NCBI GenBank assembly: GCA_032719365.1
Contig: CM064865.1
Span: forward strand, 39,482,065-39,546,064
Reading direction: 5' to 3'
Length of the DNA stretch: 64,000 nt
From: Prinsepia uniflora
Taxonomy: Eukaryota; Streptophyta; Magnoliopsida; Rosales; Rosaceae
Below the pieces are notes generated by a model. It saw only the letters and a program-made list of their open reading frames with translations, searched no databases and was not told where the DNA came from. Shown piece after piece: positions 44,427 through 57,327 of the stretch; position 1 is the first letter of the stretch, and the number at the start of each line of letters is the position of its first letter. The position numbers and the translations under genes were made by a program.

Positions 44427-46933
44427 TGTAACGATCCGTCCCGAATTCCCAGATTAGACTAGTGAGTAATCAAGGATTAGTGAGGTTAATAGGTGATTAG
44501 TTGAGTGAAATCTGACAAACGATGCAAAATGACCGTTTTGCCCCCGGTCGTGGGAAAAATGTTGACTTTTGACCTGGGAGGTCTGAGGGCTGAGGGTCGA
44601 GGACCGTTACGTAGATCGGGACGATACAAATCCATAGATAGGCGGCACGTCGAATTCAGACGTTCGACGAAAAAGTTACGGTTCATAAAAGTTCGAAAGT
44701 ACTATTGCACGTTTTACGAGACATAAGTTATTTGTCAGCAAGTGGGGCCCAGATATTTAATTCCTACTGAATGAATGAGTGACAAGTGTTACTCATTCAT
44801 AGGCCATCCTTATACATTCATGCATATCATTCATTTTTCTTGTTCGTGCATACCAAACCCAAACCCGATCGAACACCCAACCCCAATCCAAACCCTTACC
44901 CCAGATGATCATGCTTGAGAGACCAGAGAATGATGGAGGGCCGTGTGGATGCTGGTGGCCAGCCAGGAACAACGCTGTCGTGGGCGGCGACCATGGACCC
45001 GAACAAGGTACCTGGTTAGACACAATTTCTGTTTTATTTCCATTTTGACGTTATGGATAGCTTAGGATGATTGGAAGATGATTTTTGGGTTGTTAGGAAG
45101 ATTATGGGATGGATTTTATGGTGGTTCACGGCTGAGGAAGCCCAGGGGGTGGTCGGGGAGTTTGAACCGCGAGGAAGAGTTATGGTTAGTCGGGTTTTTC
45201 ATGGTTTTCCCTAGATTTGATGATTGGAATTGATAGGAAATGACAAAATAGGAAGTTTGGGATTGAAAAAGAAGAAATTGGATGAAAAATGAAGGAAGGA
45301 GGGCCCTAGACCAGTCACATCGGTCGAGTTGCAGGGCTAAACCGAACCGACCGGTTTGGACTAGTCTGGAGGTTGAATACGGCCACTATAGCGTGGCGCA
45401 TGAGGCCCACGCCAAGGGTAGTCTCAGGGCGCGTGACGAAACGTGGCAGGGAATATGGGGAAGGTTCCAACTTGTCAAATCATCTTTTTGATGTAACGAA
45501 CATTTTGGGACTAGTTTCGTGTCAATCGGACATTGTCTCGATATAGTTCGGGTTGTCCGAAGGTTTAGGTTCGAGTTTAAAAATAGTTAAAAATTCCAGA
45601 AAATTACGGGACTTTAGTGAGGGGTTATTTAAGTAGTTAGTAACTCTCTATTACGATTTGGACAGGTTTTGAGGTCCCAGTGACGACGATTAGCCTGGTG
45701 AGGCTAACGACAAGCGAATCGAGGCGGCAGCTTAGGATGGTCTGTGAGTGGACCTTGATTTCTAAACTGTGATGCATGCATAAATGTTTTATATGCTTTA
45801 TGGATGTGATTCTATGATGATGATTTGGATGGTTGTGATTTACATAATTTCACGCATTTCAAGGTGATTTACGTGCTTGCACGTAAATCAAGATTTTCAG
45901 TTTTACACTGGTGTTCCGTACCTATGGTTTTGGAAATGATTTCATGAAATGGTTTTGGATTTGAAAAGGTAAACACGGGTTCGAGGCCCAATTGGTTTAC
46001 TATTCGAGCTCGGAGCCTAGTTGACTTACGTATCGGGCACGAGGCCCATTTGGTTTATGAAATCGGGCACGAGGCCCAGTTTGTGTGTGGACCCAGTTCG
46101 GGCGTAGGGCTCAGTTATGTTTTAAGATTATGATTTGGGGCCGGGGACCCATAAATGGATTTATGGTTCATGACGGTTTATGGGGACCGGCATGAACCCT
46201 TGAAATGTTTTTCGTATACCATCCTTTATATATGAATTATCTCCTCCAGGGAGGGTCGATGGCCTGGGTGGACCCCGAAGTAGTCACGGAGTACTGACTG
46301 AGTGGAGTCACCCTCGTTGGGTTCCTTACTCTCGGAAAGGCTATGAATTATAACCTCAGGGAGGGTCATTGATCTACAGACATTGACCTGGGTGGACCCT
46401 GAGAGACTTGGGCTTTGAGACCCCGGGTAGCATGCGCGTAGCTCTAGATACCGTGACAGGATTGGTTATATGAAATTGGATAAATAGGATTTCATGGATT
46501 TATGAAATTGTGTTTTATGTATAATAAATGGATTTGGGATGAGATCCCACATATGTTTACTATGTTCTAATTTCCGTAAATGGATTTGAGCAGGGGCCCG
46601 TATGGATTTGGTTGTTTAAACATATGTGGTTTGATAAATGGTTTTACCATGCATGCATGTTTTTTAGTGAAGGGTACAAATGTCCTTATGAAAATGTTTT
46701 CTATAAATTATTGTTTTTTCCACTCACGGCTTTTAAATGTTTTGACTGCCCTTCAGGTTGAATACGGTGCGGACTATAGTAGAAACCGAGACATCACATA
46801 CCGCCTCCGGATCCTGTCGTACTCTGAAGCCCTAGAGGGCTAAGGTTGGAATTTCCCTGGTCTAACACTCCGTATCAGACGAGATCAGGAACGTCTCGCG
46901 TTAATCCTGCGGGGATTGGGACGGGTCCTCACA
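44427..46933 (+). mobile_element. Solo LTR, 2,507 bp, TSD TTCTT
   Basis: TGTAACGATCCGTCCCG to GGGACGGGTCCTCACA, with TTCTT at 44422-44426 and 46934-46938. Left by recombination between the two LTRs of a Tekay/LARD-type element. Predicted intron 1 (45008-45665), 78-nt exon (45666-45743) and intron 2 (45744-46756; branch region TTCCACTCAC at 46718-46727). Confidence 0.92.
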
Positions 46934-46938
46934 TTCTT

Positions 46939-47120
46939 TGTTATAATTCTGATCGGGACGATTCTTTCACCAAAACGCTCCAGATTCCAAGCTTTATTTA
47001 TTTCTACAAAAATATCACAGAATAAATTATTTTATCTAATTTTTTTATTATTTTAATATTAAAAGTCAAGTATAAACGATATAAAATAATATAAAATAAT
47101 GCTTATTTAACGACTTATCA
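46939..47120 (-). mobile_element. Athila 3' LTR, start (minus)
   Basis: Complement starts TGATAAGTCGTTAAATAAGC at 47120, a start typical of Athila LTRs, and lies against a C-rich (purine on the minus strand) tract CCCCCACACTTAAAC at 47124-47138. AT-rich. Confidence 0.75.
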
Positions 47121-47330
47121 AATACCCCCACACTTAAACTTTGCTAGTCTCTAGAAAATACTAAAATTAAACTATGAAGCCAAAACAAGTAAAACCTTAA
47201 CCATTTGTCTCAATATTTCATTATTATAATTAGGGCATAAAAGATTTTCACTTAAAGCATTTAAGCATATGGAATTCAAGAGTTAATTGTTGATCGGTCC
47301 TATTAATTGGATGATGTTTCTCAGGTTGCT

Positions 47331-48758
47331 AGAAGGCTTTAGACTTGAAACTGCGGCTTGAGGTGGCCGGAGTCGTGAGGACACGACGAAGAAAGATGAC
47401 TGGTATATGCATCGATCAAAGAGGTAAGATCTTGGCCTGTTATCACGTTTTTGAGGTTATAAATCACTAGGAAATGTAGGGACGAAGAGGTAGGAAGAAA
47501 AAGGGTTGAAAACATACTGAAATTGGTCGAGTTATGACGTTGAACCGGTCACGCCGGTTCAATTGAACCGGTTCAGCACCTTTGGGGAAGTGTTCAACAT
47601 GTGAAGCCCACACGCGAAGCCCACACGCAGCACCTTTGGGCGGCGCGTGGGGGCGCATGGGACACTTTTTGGGGAAGTGTTCAACATGTGAATTTGGGTA
47701 TTCGATAACAAACATTTTGGGATTGGTTTCGAGTCGATCAGACATCGTTTCGATATAGTTCGGGATGTCCAAAGGTTTAGGATCAAGTTTAAATTTAAAA
47801 ATTTGGGAAAATTAGGGGAATTTAATGGAAGGTTATTGAAGTAGTTAGTGACCTTAGAATGTAATTTGGACAGGTCTAGGAAGTCCGGTGACGGTGGATT
47901 AGCCAGGAAGGCATATTGCACGCGTATCAAGGGATGCGAGGATGGTTTGTGAGTGAACTTTGCTTTCTAACTTATAATTCATGCATAACTATTTTCTATG
48001 TTTTCTATATATGATTTCTATGCTTATGATTATGGTATTGATGATTTACGTATTTACATGTATTTCAATGTGATTTACATACTTGCACGTATTTCGAGAC
48101 TATGGTTTTATGCTATGATTTGATGATGATTTTGATGGATGATTTTATATTTTTTATACGTATTGTGTTTTTTTAATTATTTGATGAGATAATATTGGAT
48201 TTGAAAATGAATTCGGGCGTGAGACCCATTTCGATAAAATATGATTGGATTTCCGGTTTTACACTTGATTTGGATCTTGGATTTTGGGATGAGTTCCCGT
48301 ATGTGGTTTTGGTTATGGTTTTGGGCTAAGGCCCGGTGCTTTGAGAAAAGGAAATGATTTCTGGTTTTCATAAACAGTTTTTCGTATCTTGGAAATGGAA
48401 TGGTTTTCGAATGCATGCATTAGTTTTTACGTGGAGGGCATAAATGTCTTTTCTGTAAAATGTTTTATAAACCTATTTATTTTTTTCCACTCACAGTCTT
48501 TTCTATTTTTCGATGCCCTTCAGGCTGATGCGGTGTGGGTTGTTGTTGGTGAGACTGAGACATCACACGCGATCCATGGTAGTTACTGTACACTTTGGAA
48601 AGCCAGAAGATGTTTTTGCACCGTTGACCTGGGATCCCTTGTCTGGCTTGCGTGTTACATGGTGGTTAAACTGGTGTTTAGCCTTCGTGTCACACGTGGG
48701 TTAGACAAGAGCATGACACATCCCTTATTCTAGGGGGAATTGGGGATGGGTCGTGTCA
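47331..48758 (+). mobile_element. LTR fragment inserted in Athila, 5' part missing
   Basis: Joins the family layout at the intron-1 donor region (GAG|GTAAGA at 47424), then exon (47874-47948, 75 nt), intron 2 (47949-48523) and the LTR end GGGTCGTGTCA at 48758. The start TG and U3 are absent. TATTA follows the end (48759-48763) and also stands at 47301-47305, a possible duplication. The left boundary is approximate. Confidence 0.75.
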
Positions 48759-50170
48759 TATTACACGGTAACAAAATGTTTCAACAAGTAAGATAATGAG
48801 TAAATATGGTGAAATGGATCTCAACATGAAAAAAAACAAGTATGAATCAACTCACAAGGATATGCACTCATAAATTCACTCAATTTGTAAGGGTTTGTGT
48901 TTGCACTCAAAGTATGTGAGAAAAATGCTCACATAATATAAATAAAGTACATTTGGAAAATTTCAAACAAACACCTCAAGATATAATTTAAAACATACTT
49001 GCACAAATGAACCAAAACCAAATGCTTACTCAAGTGATAAACTCAACTAATCAAATTTTACCATCTTAAGGATCATAAGGTCTTTATGAAGGTTGTAATG
49101 GGGCTAAGTTTAGAGGCAAGGAAAATATAGGACAAGTGGTGCTCAAATTCGTTCCAAGACTCAATAAACTCCCAAAAAATAACATAGCTTCCCGACCTTA
49201 GTGCAATGATATCATGAATTCATCCCTTCGAACATAGGCCTAATTTCTTCATGTTGGGCGTCAAATTCATTCTTTGTGTCAGATTTACAAATGTAAAGGG
49301 CTTAACTCAAACAATACATAATCAAACATTATTACCTTGATAGAGACCCAAATTTTTTATTATTATTATTATTTTTTTTTTCATCATTTTTTTTCTTTTT
49401 CATATGGCAAGGTAATAACAGTTGTCAATAATACAACAAAGTTTGAGTAAGTAAATCCATATAATGCATATAAAACATCATCATTTTTTTCTTAACACTA
49501 TCTTTATGTCTTCAACCGAGTACTTGGAACAAGAGTAAAGGATCTCTATACTAAGCTCAAGTGTTTAGATAATCATGGTGATGAAAGAAAGGCTTAATGT
49601 GGGCTCAAAGAGGTTAAAATTTAGGGAGGGGGGGGGGCAACTTGAATTTATGGTGTTAACCCTAATGCCTTAATCATATCCAAAATCAAAGAGTTTATTG
49701 ACTTAAAAGCTTTGAAAATCACATCGAATAAGTTCTAGTACTCTAGAGTTCATTAAAATCTATTGCAAGCAGTTATTAGGCATATGTATATGAATTTTAA
49801 CAAAGAACTTATGAATCACTCATCAAAGATGTATATAAGGTTCTAAAGCTCACATAAGGTTCGAATGATTCATACTTATCTTAACATGCTCGTTTATGTA
49901 CCAATTTACATCCATTATCTACATGTTATAATACTTAATTACAAAGTATTAATAAACGAATTTAAGTTATAGTGATCATCTTTATATCCATAACATATTT
50001 ATTTCTCTTCATTATTATCATTGACAGGTTAAGGGGCAACTTAAGACTTGTAAAAATACTAAATAAAAACGAAAAGACTCAAGCAAGCTAGAAACGATTT
50101 TTTTTTTTGAAAACTTTATAAAACAATTTAATTGCACAATTAACATGGTAGACCATTCCCCCACACTTAA
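48759..50170 (-). mobile_element. Athila non-coding region between pol and 3' LTR
   Basis: AT-rich, with T-runs near 49370 and 50100 and a G-run near 49627. No frame of note on either strand. In intact Athila relatives an envelope-like frame can occupy this place; none is seen. Confidence 0.7.
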
Positions 50171-50214
50171 ATTATACATTGTCCTCAATGTAGGCAACTA
50201 GAAAGTAATTGAAT

Positions 50215-53200
50215 ATAGAATCAAAGTATGGAAGATGATTTACGAACATGCAGCAAGAAAAACATAAAATAACCGAGTGTGAAGGGTTGAAAGAAAGTAA
50301 ATCTGCGTTTGTGGCCATTGACCTTGAACTCTTTTCCAGTTCCAACGTGTTTGATCTGTATGGCTCTCTGGGCAAATACATTAGTAATAACAAAAGGACC
50401 TACCCATCTAGAACATAACTCACTAGGAAAGAGTCTAAGCTGGGAATTGAATAGCAAAACTTTTTGGCCAATGTTAAACGTTTTACCCTTGATCTATTTG
50501 TCATGAAATGCCTTAGTCTTCTCTTTCTAGATCCGAGCGTTTTCGAATGCATCATTCCTAATTTCCTAAAGCTCACTCAGCTGGAGCTTTCGATGCAACC
50601 TGGCGTCATCTAGCTTGATGTTGAAAGTCTTGACAGCCCACCATGCTTTGTGCTCCAGTTCCACCGGAAGGTGGCATGCTTTTCTAGAGACCAACCTATA
50701 GGGTGACATCCCTATAGGAGTTTTGTAGGCCGTCCTATATGCCCAAAGTCCATCATCCAACCGTTGGCTCCAATCTTTACGAATAGGGCCCACAGTTCTC
50801 TCTAAAATCTTCTTGATCTCATTATTACTGACTTCAACCATTCCACTCGTTTGAGGATGGTAAGGTGTAGAACCTCTGTGAGTGACACCGTACCATTTCA
50901 TTAAAGCTTCAATGGTCTTGTTGAAGAAATGACTTCCACCATCACTTATTAGGACCTGTGGGATCCCAAACCTGGAAAGAATGTTAGTTCTGAGGAAATC
51001 TACAACAGTTTTAGAGTCATTAGTCCTGGTGGCCTTAGCTTCCACCCATTTTGATACATAATCAATAACAAGTATGATATAAAGATAGCCATTGGGTTGA
51101 GGAAATGGACCCATAAAATCGATACCCCAAACATCAAATATTTCAACATTTAAAACATAATGTTGTGGCATTTCATTCCTTCGTCCTATGTTTCCTGATC
51201 TTTGACATTTATCACAGGCTAAACAGAATGTATGTGCATCCTTAAATAGTGTGGGCCAATATAATCCAGATTCTGGAATTTTAAGTGCAGTTTTTCTAGA
51301 TCCAAAGTGACCTCCACAAGCTTGGTTATGGCAGAATTCTAGGACTGACCTATGTTCAATATCAGGGACACATCTCCTAATTAGTAAGTCTGCACAGTGT
51401 TTCCATAAATAAGGTTCATCCCAAACATAGTACCTAGCATGCTTCTTGAGTTTATCTTTTTGTACACGAATGAGAGTGGTGGGTAACTTCTTGGTGACTA
51501 AGTAATTGACAATATCAGCATACCAAAGAGTACTTACCTCGATTCCAAAAAGTTCTTCATCCGGAAACATCTCTTGAATCCCCACAGGATCTCATTCATG
51601 TACCATGCGGCTCAAGTGGTCAGCTACCATGTTTTCTATACCTTTCTTGTCCCTAATCTCGATGTCAACTCTTGAAAAAGAAGAATCCATCAGATTAGCC
51701 TTGGTTTAGCTTCCTCCTTGGCCAGGAGATACTTCAGTGATGCATGATCAGTGTACATAATTACTTTAGTTCGAAGTAAATAAGAACGAAACATATCTAA
51801 AGCAAACGTAACAACAAGCAACTCGTTCTCATTAGTGGTGTAGTTCATTTGGGCATCATTCAATGTTTTGGATGCATAGTATATGGCATAGGGCTTCTTG
51901 TCTTGCCTTTGTCCGAGCACGGGACCAACTGCATAATCAGAGGCATCACGCATTAGTTCAAAGGGTAAGGGCCAATCCGGGGCACAAAGAATAGGAGCAG
52001 TGGTTAAAAGATTTTTAAGCTTATCAAAAGCTTCATGACAATCATCATCAAAGACGAAGGGTGTCTCCTTCTGAAGAAATCGGCACAAAGGCCTTGCAAT
52101 GTGGGAAAAGTCCTTGATAAATCTTCTATAGAAACCTGCATGACCAAGAAATGAACCAATCTCTCTCACAGAAGTGGGAGAGGGTAAGTGGCGCAGAATA
52201 TCAACTATAGATTTATCAACTTCGATTCCTCTTTCAGAGACAATATGGCCTAAGACTATCCCTTGTTTAACCATGAAATGGCTTTTTTCCCAGTTAAACA
52301 CAAGATTAGTTTCAACACATCTTTGTAAGATAAGTTCTAGGTGTTCTAAACATGCGTCAAAACTATCCCCAAAGACACTGAAATCATCCATAAATACTTC
52401 AATTATTTTTTCGACATATTCGGAGAAAATAGAAAGCATGCATCTTTGGAACGTACCTGGGGCGTTGCATAAACCGAAGGGCATTCTTCGATAGGAAAAA
52501 GTGCCAAAAGAACAAGTGAAAGTCATTTTTTCTTGATCATTTTGAGCAATACAGAATTGATTGTACCCGATATATCCATCAAGAAAACAGTAATAAGAGT
52601 GACCGGCTAACCTTTCAAGCATTTGATCGATGAAGGGCAAAGGGAAGTGGTCCTTCCTGGTTGATTTGCTAAGGCGCCGATAATCTATATAGACTCTGTA
52701 TCCGGTCACTGTTCTCCGTGGTACGAGCTCACCTTCACTGTTCTCAACAACTGTAACTCCACTTTTCTTCGGAACTACTTGGACTAGTGAGACCCATTTA
52801 CTGTCTGAAATCGGGTAGATGACACCACAGTCCAAAAGTTTGATTACCTCCTTCTTCATGACTTCCATCATTGGAGGATGGAGGCGACGTTGAGCTTCAC
52901 GAGAGGGTATTACATCATCTTCTAACAAGATTCGATGCACATAGGTTGTAGGGCTAATTCCTTTGATGTCTGACAAAGTCCATCCAATGGCTGTCTTATA
53001 CTTCATCAAAACACCTATCAATCTTTCTTCCTGTGATTCAGTCAGTGCAGAAGACACTATGACGAGCAAAGTGTCATTAGGTTTAAGATAGGCGTACTTC
53101 AGGTAGTCAGGTAGAACCTTAAGCTCGAGAATATGGGCCTGAACTACTGAAGGAAAAGTTTCAATAGTACTAACTGAAAGTGACAAAGGTATAGAAGGAT

Positions 53201-53888
53201 TTACCATTATGGGGGCCTCATTTAGAGCCATGACTTCTTTCCAAATCTGAGGCTCTAGTTCATAATCCGTGTCTTCAACCAAGGCGTCCCCCGGTTGAGT
53301 CAGGCAACCTCCTTCCTGAATTACCATATTCAGTGTGTCTTATTGAATTGACTCAAGATGTTTCTCTGCAAAAGAAGTGCACACATCAATAGAAAAAGTA
53401 TTTTGAGTAGTGGAACTAGGGTACCTCATAGCATCAAAAATATTGAAACCTATTTCCTCTCCATCGACTTCCATAGTTAGTGTGTCATTGAATACATCAA
53501 TCTTTGTTTTGACCGTTTTCATGAATGGTCATCCCAACAACATCAGTAGAGCTTGACTCGTAGAGGAATCCTCCATTTCTAAGACATAAAAATCCGCAGG
53601 GAAAATGAGCTGGTTAACCTGCACAAGAACATCTTCAACGTATCCCTTAGGATACACGTTAGAACGATCGGCTAATTGAATTATAACATCATCATGCTTC
53701 AATTTACCTAAACCTAGGGCAACATATAAAGAATATGGCATAACATTAATGGATGCGCCTAAGTCTAGCATGACTTTATCAAAAGATTTGTTACCAATCA
53801 TGCAGGGAATAGAAAAACTCCCTGGACCATTCAACTTTTGGGGTAGTCGACGTTGGATTACAACAGAAACTGTTTTAATCACCATCAT
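50215..53888 (-). pseudogene. pol: pol of Athila-like element (PR-RT-RH-INT), broken
   Basis: Protease about 53888-53590 with LDLGASINVMPYSLY; reverse transcriptase about 52900-52200 with the active site VFMDDFSVFGDS; RNase H about 51960-51700 (FELMRDASDYAVGPVLGQR, where relatives have Cys for the Arg); integrase 51585-50215 with HHCC finger (HNQACGGHFG to CLACDKCQRS), DFMGPF, SDGGSHFF and HPQTSGMVEVSN. In-frame stops at 53529-53531 (TGA), 53340-53342 (TAA), 51690-51692 (TGA), just above 51585 (TGA), at 50566-50568 (TAG) and shortly after. One frameshift lies between 51690 and 51640. The GMSPYRLV and ACHLPVELEHKAWWA stretches are typical of Athila. Confidence 0.9.
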
Positions 53889-55525
53889 AACTTCCTTCTC
53901 CCTCGTTTGGCACCTTGGAATGCATAACTCTTTCCGAAATTTTGTATTTAGGCACTTTCTTGATGCACTCGATCAAGGGTATGTTGATTTGCACCCTTTT
54001 TAAGATTTCCAAGATTTCCTCATCGGATTCATCCTTCTTAGATTTGGAAAGCCTACTTGGAAATGGTGCATGCACAAATGGGGAATTAGTAACAACCAAA
54101 CTTGAACTGGATATGGTCATTAACTTGAAGGGCTATGGTCATTACCTCGTCTTAGTTGCCACCTTGTGCTTTTCAACCTCAGAAATGGCTGGATCTGGCT
54201 CTATTTCAACAAGAACTTTACCACTTCGAGTGATCATTGCATTGGCTTTAGGTCTTGCATTTGGGTTGGGTGTAGGATGAGGTGGAAGCACCCCGCTAGC
54301 TTGGATCTTACCCATGAAGTCCCCGACCTTGCCCATTTGGTCCTTGAGATCAGCGATGTCTTTTTGCTGATTTTGCTGACCTGTGACAAGAGCCTGAGTC
54401 AAAGCCATTAGTGTTTGCTACCCTTGGGAAAGAGTAGCCAACATTTTATCATAATTAGAATTAGAAGATGAAGAGATATTATTATTTGCATGATTATGAG
54501 AAAAGTTAGAAATGGAATAGGGGGTCTTGGTTGCCATGTGGGCTTTTGGAAATGCTGAGAGTTCGGGGCATGATTTAGGCCTGTCAACATGTGCTGAGGG
54601 TTTACGACAATGTTCGGATTTCTCCAAATCTAACCTTGGGTCCTTGGCCCTCCTTAAAAACCTCCAATGGCCTGTGTCATTTTAGTCCCGGGGTCTTCCG
54701 CCCTTGCAGTGTTGGGATATTGGTCCTCAAGATGGCCTTGAGAGCATATAGAACAAACCGGGGCTACCTGCTTCTTTAGTTCCAACACATTCGAAAACAT
54801 AGAGGTGATCTTATCTAACTTGGAATCATTTATAACATGGGAACTTACCTCATGTACCTTATTTAGAATTGATTCAGCACCTTCGTATTGTGCATCATTG
54901 AGTGAACGGATTTCAAGTAGTGCACGACCATCCACTAAACTCCGAGCCAAAAACTTCCGTTAGCTGCAGCATCAAGTAGTCCTCTATCCCAACCTTTGAG
55001 TCCTTCGTAGAAGTAGATTAAGAGATACCCTTCAGTGATTCTGTGAGTCGGGCATGAAGCACAAAGTTCCTTAAACCTCTCATAGTACTGGCTAAAATTC
55101 TCATCATGCTCGTTTTGCTTGAGTCCAGTGATCACTTTTCTTAAAACCGTAATCTTTGAGGCAGGAAAGTACTTGGTAAGAAATTCATGAACCAATTTCT
55201 CCCGAGAGTCAATATGATTGGGTGGGAGACCCAAAAGCCATACCCGTGCACTATCTTCCAAGGACAATGGGAAAGCTTTTAGCTTCATGATTTCCAAGTC
55301 CGCATCATCGGGACACATACCACCAATAATGAATTGGAACTCCGTAAAGTGTTTGTGTGGATCTTCGTTTCTAATTCCATGGAACTTGGGTAACTGATGA
55401 AGGACTCCACTCTTAAGCTCAATATCTTTCTTGTTTGTTCTAGGCTCGGTATACTAGATGCAGAAGTTTGTAGTGCCATTTGTGTTTTCACTTGTCTGCT
55501 CCAGGATACTCAGATTTCTTGCCAT
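53875..55525 (-). pseudogene. gag: gag of Athila-like element, broken
   Basis: A start codon at 55523-55525 (MARNLSILEQT) fits a gag start but meets a TAG about 23 codons on. The core is clear at 55318-54935 (FPLSLEDSARVWLLGLPP, KYFPASKITVLRK, ELCASCPTHRI). The frame then shifts to 54950-54654, holding a zinc knuckle whose last cysteine is Tyr (CSICSQGHLEDQY), and again to 54627-53875, which holds a ITRSGKV stretch and a KRVQINIPLIECIKKVPKY linker before protease. At least two frameshifts and several stops. Boundaries between gag and protease are approximate. Confidence 0.85.
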
Positions 55526-55591
55526 GACAAATGGTGTTCAGAAAGTCTATTCCTTGTCTGAATTACTCTTCTCACTTATGGACTCACCGAG

Positions 55592-57147
55592 TGTAACGAC
55601 CCATCCCAAATATCGGGATTATATATTAATTAATTATGGTTTAGAATGACTAATCATGGATTAGTTGAGAGAAATCGGGCAAAATGTGCGAAATGACCAT
55701 CTTGCCCCTAATCTTGGGCAAAATGTTGACTTTTGACTCAGGGAGTCAAACGTACGAGGACTGATGGCCTTGACGTATATTGGGACGTCACAAGTCCGTA
55801 GACAGACAACACGTCGAAATCGGAGGTCCAACAAAAAATTTATGGTCACGGGAGCAAAATCGGGGATTTAATGTTTCGAGAACCGAATAAAATATTACTT
55901 AAAGCTAATTGGGCAGATATTTGTGTGGGGCCCTTGGCACTCATCCCATGGCTTGGAACCCCCAAAACGTGGATCTTGTCCATTGGTCTAAAATTATTTA
56001 AATGTTTTTTAACATCACACCTCTCTCATCTCTCACCTCCCAGTCGTCCATCTCCTCTCAGCTCACTCATCTCCACCGTCCATTCCATTCCATCTGTTTC
56101 TTCATCACCATTAAACTCTATCTCTCTCTTGACATCTCTGAAACCGCGAAGAACACAAAAACCCATACCCAAACTCACTACCCGTCCAACCCACACAAAC
56201 TTAACCCAAACCCTTACTAGACAGGACCTAGGAGAAGGCTAGGACACCAAAGGAGTGACAAGAGGACTCACGATGGTGACATGACGGCGGTAAGCCGGAA
56301 ACCCAAGAAACCCCATATTTTCTCATTTTTGAAACCACCAACCGTGATGTGTATGTGTTCTTTCTGATTGTTAGAACTTGTTCTAGGGACAAAAAAAAGA
56401 GTTTTGGTGCTGGTTTCGTGGACCCAGATGGTCGGAAAAGCAAGGAACAAGAAGGAGGAAATCTGGACTACTGGTTTTGAAATACAGGTAATGATCTCGT
56501 GTGCGTTTTTTGTTTTTGAAATCATAGAACCCTAGAGGAGGATTAGACGATCATGTAGGTGGAAGTCCCATCGAAAATCGTGGCAAGAATTGGGAGAACC
56601 GACTGGGTCGATCCGTCGATTCGGTTGAACCGGACCAAACTAGTGTACCGATTCAGACCGAGTTCGCTAGAGGTTGACGATGAACAGTACTTGGTGTGTG
56701 GGGGAGCGTGGAGCACCTTTGGGTCAAGTGTTCAACTTGACTTTTAATCTATTTGATGTAACAAATATTGTGGGACTGGTTTCGTGTCAATCAGATATCG
56801 TCTCGATATGTTTCGGTGTGTCTGAAGGTTTAGGATCGAGTTTAGAAATAGTTAAAAATTTGGAAAAATTACGGGGCTTTAATGGGAGGTTAATGATGAA
56901 GTTAGTAACACTCTAGTATGATTTGGACAAGTTTGGAAGTCCCGGTTATAGTGGTGAGGCCCGAGAAGGCTTATGGCACGCGTACCGAAGTGGCAGCGTA
57001 GGACAGTCTGTGAGTTGACTTCATTTTCTAAACTATAATGCATGCATAACTATTTTATATGTCTGACATACGTGATTTCTACGACGATAAATGTGGCATT
57101 GGTGGTTTACATGATTGCACGTATTTCGAGGTAATTCCATATTTACA
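55592..57147 (+). mobile_element. LTR (plus), left piece
   Basis: Starts TGTAACGACCCATCCC next to the truncated Athila element. Donor-like ACAG|GTAATG at 56486 and GTGAGTTG at 57010. Interrupted at 57147 by a solo LTR, resumes at 60221. Its own end lies beyond the insertion at 63069. Confidence 0.88.
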
Positions 57148-57327
57148 TGACAGAACCCATCCCAATCCCCCCGGGATTAACGCGGGATGACCCTGCTCCC
57201 GTCTGACACGAAGTGTCAGACAAGGGATATTTCCAACCTTTGCCCTCCCGGGCTATCAGAGTACGCCAGGATCCGGAGGAGGTATGCGATATGTCGGTCT
57301 TTGCTACAGTCCACATCCGATGTCAAC

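Larger units (their letters stand above)
47121..55591 (-). mobile_element. Athila-like Ty3/gypsy element, internal region
   Basis: Minus strand: gag near 55525, protease, RT, RNase H, integrase down to about 50215, then about 1.5 kb of non-coding sequence to the 3' LTR, broken by an LTR fragment at about 47331-48758. The 5' LTR and primer site were lost at 55591, where a plus-strand LTR begins. No envelope-like frame is visible between pol and the 3' LTR. The many stops and frameshifts suggest greater age than Tekay-1. Confidence 0.88.

Noticed and set aside
47121..50170. Envelope-like gene expected after Athila pol
   Set aside because: No frame of suitable length or with signal and membrane segments on the minus strand.
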